Translations under genes and position numbers: made by a program
The notes under the pieces: model-generated
The model's input: only the letters and a program-made list of their open reading frames with translations
Databases searched by the model: none
What the model was told of the DNA's origin: nothing
Part shown: positions 13,367 through 14,934 of the stretch, piece after piece
Layout: the number at the start of each line of letters is the position of its first letter
Position numbering within the stretch: position 1 is the first letter of the stretch
Assembly (NCBI GenBank): GCA_964446595.1
Contig: CAYUPY010000033.1
Location: 1 to 14,934, forward strand
Origin: CAYUPY01 sp964446595
GTDB taxonomy: Bacteria; Patescibacteriota; Dojkabacteria; J137; JAEUSD01
Direction of reading: 5' to 3'
Length of the DNA stretch: 14,934 nucleotides

Positions 13367-13392
13367 CGCTACGTTGGCTGAAGCCTTATAGT
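13363..13392 (+). promoter_or_regulatory. Leaderless-type promoter of the M16 peptidase
   Basis: TTGACG (13363-13368) overlaps the stop codon of the upstream gene. After 18 bp comes TATAGT (13387-13392), then 6 nt to ATG 13399. Confidence 0.7.
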
Positions 13393-13398
13393 TCCTAG

Positions 13399-14724
13399 AT
13401 GAAATTAAAACCTACTAAAAAAGCAATTTTCCCGATTGATACTATCTTGGATCCAAAATTTGATCAGCTGGTTAGTGATCTTGAGTACTATGAGCTGGAT
13501 AACGGCATGCGCGTTCTCCAAATGCATGATGATCGTGATCGTAGTTTTTTTGTAAAGGCTGTAGTGAATGCCGGGGCAATTCACCAGTCGCCAGATAACC
13601 GTGGGTTAGCTCATTTTGTAGAGCATATGGTGTTTAAAGGTACAAAAAATCTAGGAGATAAAAAAGAAATTGATGATTTTGCCCAGGACTTCGACTTAAG
13701 CTATAACGCTTTTACATCCAATACATCACAGGGTTTTCATGCTCTGTCTGATGCCGATGACGAGTCAGCAAATGCAGCTTGTAAGTTTGTCTCAGACGTT
13801 GTGTTTAATCCGTTGTTTCCAGAGGAAGAAGTTGTCTTAGAAAAACAAGTCATTTTAGCTGAACGTAAAATGTATAACAGTGACCCACATGAATATCCTT
13901 TTGAAGTTCTGGATCGTCATTACTTTAGTGATGACGATCCGCTTGGTGGTGGTGGAATTCTTGGGCTCGAAGAAGACATTCAGCGAGTAGACCACAAGGC
14001 ATTAGTCGACTTCCATCATAAGTACTTTCATCCAGAGAATATGCTGCTCATCTGCTCATCCGGGTTAGAAAGTAAACAAATGCGACAGCTACTGGCAAAA
14101 TACTTTAATAAAGGGGGGAGCAGGCGCGGCTGGCTCGACAATCCCATTATTGACCAGCCGCGCCACACTGCATCACAAAACTATGCAGAACACAAAGACT
14201 ACGATAATGTTCGCGTTTTTGTAAGCTACTACTTCCCGAAGCAATCCACATTCAGTTTCCCAGACAAGGAACTATTTGGACTAGAGGTGATTAGTTACGT
14301 TTTATCTAAAAGATTGTTCCAAGATTTACGCGAAAATCAAGGGCTGGCCTATTCAGTTTGGGCTAATCTTAGCAACATTTTTCATGGTCATCTTATGTTG
14401 CTAAGTGGTGAATTTCCACAAGAAGTGTACCTTACAGCTAGAGAACAGCTAGAGAATTACATGCAAAAGCTAGTGGATGAACCAATCACCACTCAAGAAT
14501 ATAAACGAGCCATCCGTCACCTCACTTCCATACGCTGGGCAAACAGCGCTAAAGCAGTGTTAAATCATGTAGCAAATAATTTGTATAAGTTTGGCCAGTT
14601 CACCTCCCCTGAGTTCTTAATTGAGTATTACAACAAATTAGATCTAGAATACGTGCAACAGTTACTGGAAACTCTATTTGTTGAAGCTAAACCTGAAGTG
14701 ATAGTGGTCGGACCAACCAGTTAG
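13399..14724 (+). CDS. M16 family zinc peptidase
   Basis: The 441-residue protein has the inverted zinc motif HFVEH (72-76) in LAHFVEHMVFKGT, with E75 as catalytic base and H72 and H76 as ligands. The third ligand is probably E148 in LEKQVILAERKM. The C-terminal half carries the LRENQGLAYSVWA segment (Arg and Tyr of the substrate-binding pair). The length is typical of a single-chain M16B peptidase that works as a homodimer or with an inactive partner; no partner gene is visible here. There is no signal peptide. Two strong inverted repeats fall inside the gene (13911-13940 and 14123-14164); the second encodes GWLDNPIIDQPR, a short link between the domains. Confidence 0.93.
   Translation: MKLKPTKKAIFPIDTILDPKFDQLVSDLEYYELDNGMRVLQMHDDRDRSFFVKAVVNAGAIHQSPDNRGLAHFVEHMVFKGTKNLGDKKEIDDFAQDFDLSYNAFTSNTSQGFHALSDADDESANAACKFVSDVVFNPLFPEEEVVLEKQVILAERKMYNSDPHEYPFEVLDRHYFSDDDPLGGGGILGLEEDIQRVDHKALVDFHHKYFHPENMLLICSSGLESKQMRQLLAKYFNKGGSRRGWLDNPIIDQPRHTASQNYAEHKDYDNVRVFVSYYFPKQSTFSFPDKELFGLEVISYVLSKRLFQDLRENQGLAYSVWANLSNIFHGHLMLLSGEFPQEVYLTAREQLENYMQKLVDEPITTQEYKRAIRHLTSIRWANSAKAVLNHVANNLYKFGQFTSPEFLIEYYNKLDLEYVQQLLETLFVEAKPEVIVVGPTS
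13911..13940 (+). repeat. Inverted repeat, 10 perfect pairs extended to about 13, inside the M16 gene
   Basis: GGATCGTCAT and ATGACGATCC flank TACTTTAGTG, whose ends pair further (one U-G pair, then A-U and C-G), giving about 13 pairs around TTTA. It encodes DRHYFSDDDP, a motif region conserved in length in M16 proteins. Confidence 0.85.
14123..14164 (+). repeat. 11-bp GC-rich inverted repeat inside the M16 gene
   Basis: GGCGCGGCTGG (14123-14133) and CCAGCCGCGCC (14154-14164) flank a 20-nt loop that contains a further CAAT/ATTG pair. The arms are far more GC-rich than the rest of the gene. Confidence 0.85.
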
Positions 14725-14746
14725 CTTCTCGTATATATCTAATATA

Positions 14747-14755
14747 TGCTATAGT
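14747..14755 (+). promoter_or_regulatory. Extended -10 promoter after the M16 gene
   Basis: TGCTATAGT (TGn plus TATAGT at 14750-14755), 7 nt before an ATG at 14763 that opens only a 12-residue frame (MRMDKSDHHIYQ). The transcript may be a leader for the next gene rather than a coding one. Confidence 0.45.
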
Positions 14756-14774
14756 CCATTCCATGAGAATGGAC
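14754..14774. promoter_or_regulatory. 8-bp inverted repeat over the -10 and start site
   Basis: GTCCATTC-CATGA-GAATGGAC is a perfect 8-bp inverted repeat. It overlaps the end of the TATAGT box and the expected start, a classic operator position. It could instead be a terminator of the M16 gene, but no T-run follows. Confidence 0.5.
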
Positions 14775-14905
14775 AAATCAGATCATCATATTTACCAGTG
14801 AGCCCGTCCGGAATTTTTCATAGCTGGGAAAAGGCAATGTAAGATAAGCAAATAATGAACTTTGCGGTGATCAGAGATTTCGAGAGTGTCAAATATTTTG
14901 TGTAA

Positions 14906-14934
14906 GTGAGAAAAATCATAGCGGTAACCTCCCT
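14906..14934 (+). CDS. Possible start of a further gene, cut by the window edge
   Basis: GTG opens the frame M-R-K-I-I-A-V-T-S-L, which runs off the window. A hydrophobic first strand after two basic residues is typical of a cytosolic alpha/beta protein, but ten residues are too few to name a family. TATTTT (14894-14899) ends 6 nt before the GTG, the same spacing as the leaderless genes in this window. The stretch 14725-14905 holds the promoter and inverted repeat described separately and no other gene. Confidence 0.3.

Noticed and set aside
13364..13398. Possible TGA recoding (as in Gracilibacteria or Absconditabacteria)
   Set aside because: TGA ends the zincin gene and readthrough would not join the next frame; the conserved genes have no in-frame TGA, and Trp uses TGG normally.
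34..14821. AAAAATTCCGGAC near the left edge and its complement near the right edge
   Set aside because: A shared 13-mer across 15 kb in either orientation is expected by chance; there is no extension that would suggest a mobile-element boundary.
1..14934. CRISPR arrays, insertion sequences, phage genes, attachment sites
   Set aside because: No regularly spaced repeats, transposase or integrase motifs, or target duplications were seen anywhere in the window.

Overview
The window looks like a chromosomal segment of a small-genome bacterium, most likely a member of the Candidate Phyla Radiation (Patescibacteria). This rests on the compact AT-leaning sequence, the divergent but intact core proteins, the reduced division cluster (mraZ, rsmH, an FtsL-like protein, a class B PBP and nothing else of mur/fts), the very short intergenic gaps, and promoters placed so that many genes would be leaderless. 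The phylum-level call is inference from style; no class can be assigned. The standard genetic code fits: TGA acts as a stop and the conserved proteins read through without in-frame stops.

Layout. 1-1030: two divergent small membrane proteins; the rightward one resembles a YugP-type membrane zinc peptidase that has lost its HExxH motif. 1046-1475 (minus): RNase P RNA, with its own promoter and a perfect 12-bp P1, but with the P15-P17 region replaced by one small hairpin. 1592-2701: an exported beta-repeat (bactofilin-like) protein with a multi-spanning membrane domain. 2893-3024: a 43-residue ribbon-helix-helix microprotein. 3033-5427 (minus): glycolytic gap and pgk, separated by a terminator, with pgk on its own extended -10 promoter. 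5513-7722: a small membrane protein, then an orphan receiver-domain protein with a Q/P/A-rich N-terminal half, coupled to a YhaM-type OB-fold/HD exoribonuclease.

7723-8148 is noncoding and structured: a row of hairpins, then the mraZ promoter with three TGGT-type boxes at exact 10-bp spacing (a MraZ operator). 8149-11710 is the division cluster mraZ-rsmH-ftsL-like-ftsI. It is followed by a Cys-rich unknown protein (11756), an HExxH zincin (12548) and an M16 peptidase (13399). A further promoter with an 8-bp inverted repeat and the possible start of another gene lie at the right edge.

Two window-wide patterns stand out. First, at least six start codons lie 5-7 nt after a recognisable -10 box, which predicts leaderless mRNAs for first genes, while downstream operon genes (yhaM, ftsI) have Shine-Dalgarno-like sequences. 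Second, several coding sequences contain perfect or near-perfect inverted repeats, the best being a perfect 16-bp stem with a 4-nt loop at codons 11-22 of yhaM. Two perfect DnaA boxes (TTATCCACA) both fall just upstream of, or inside, promoters.
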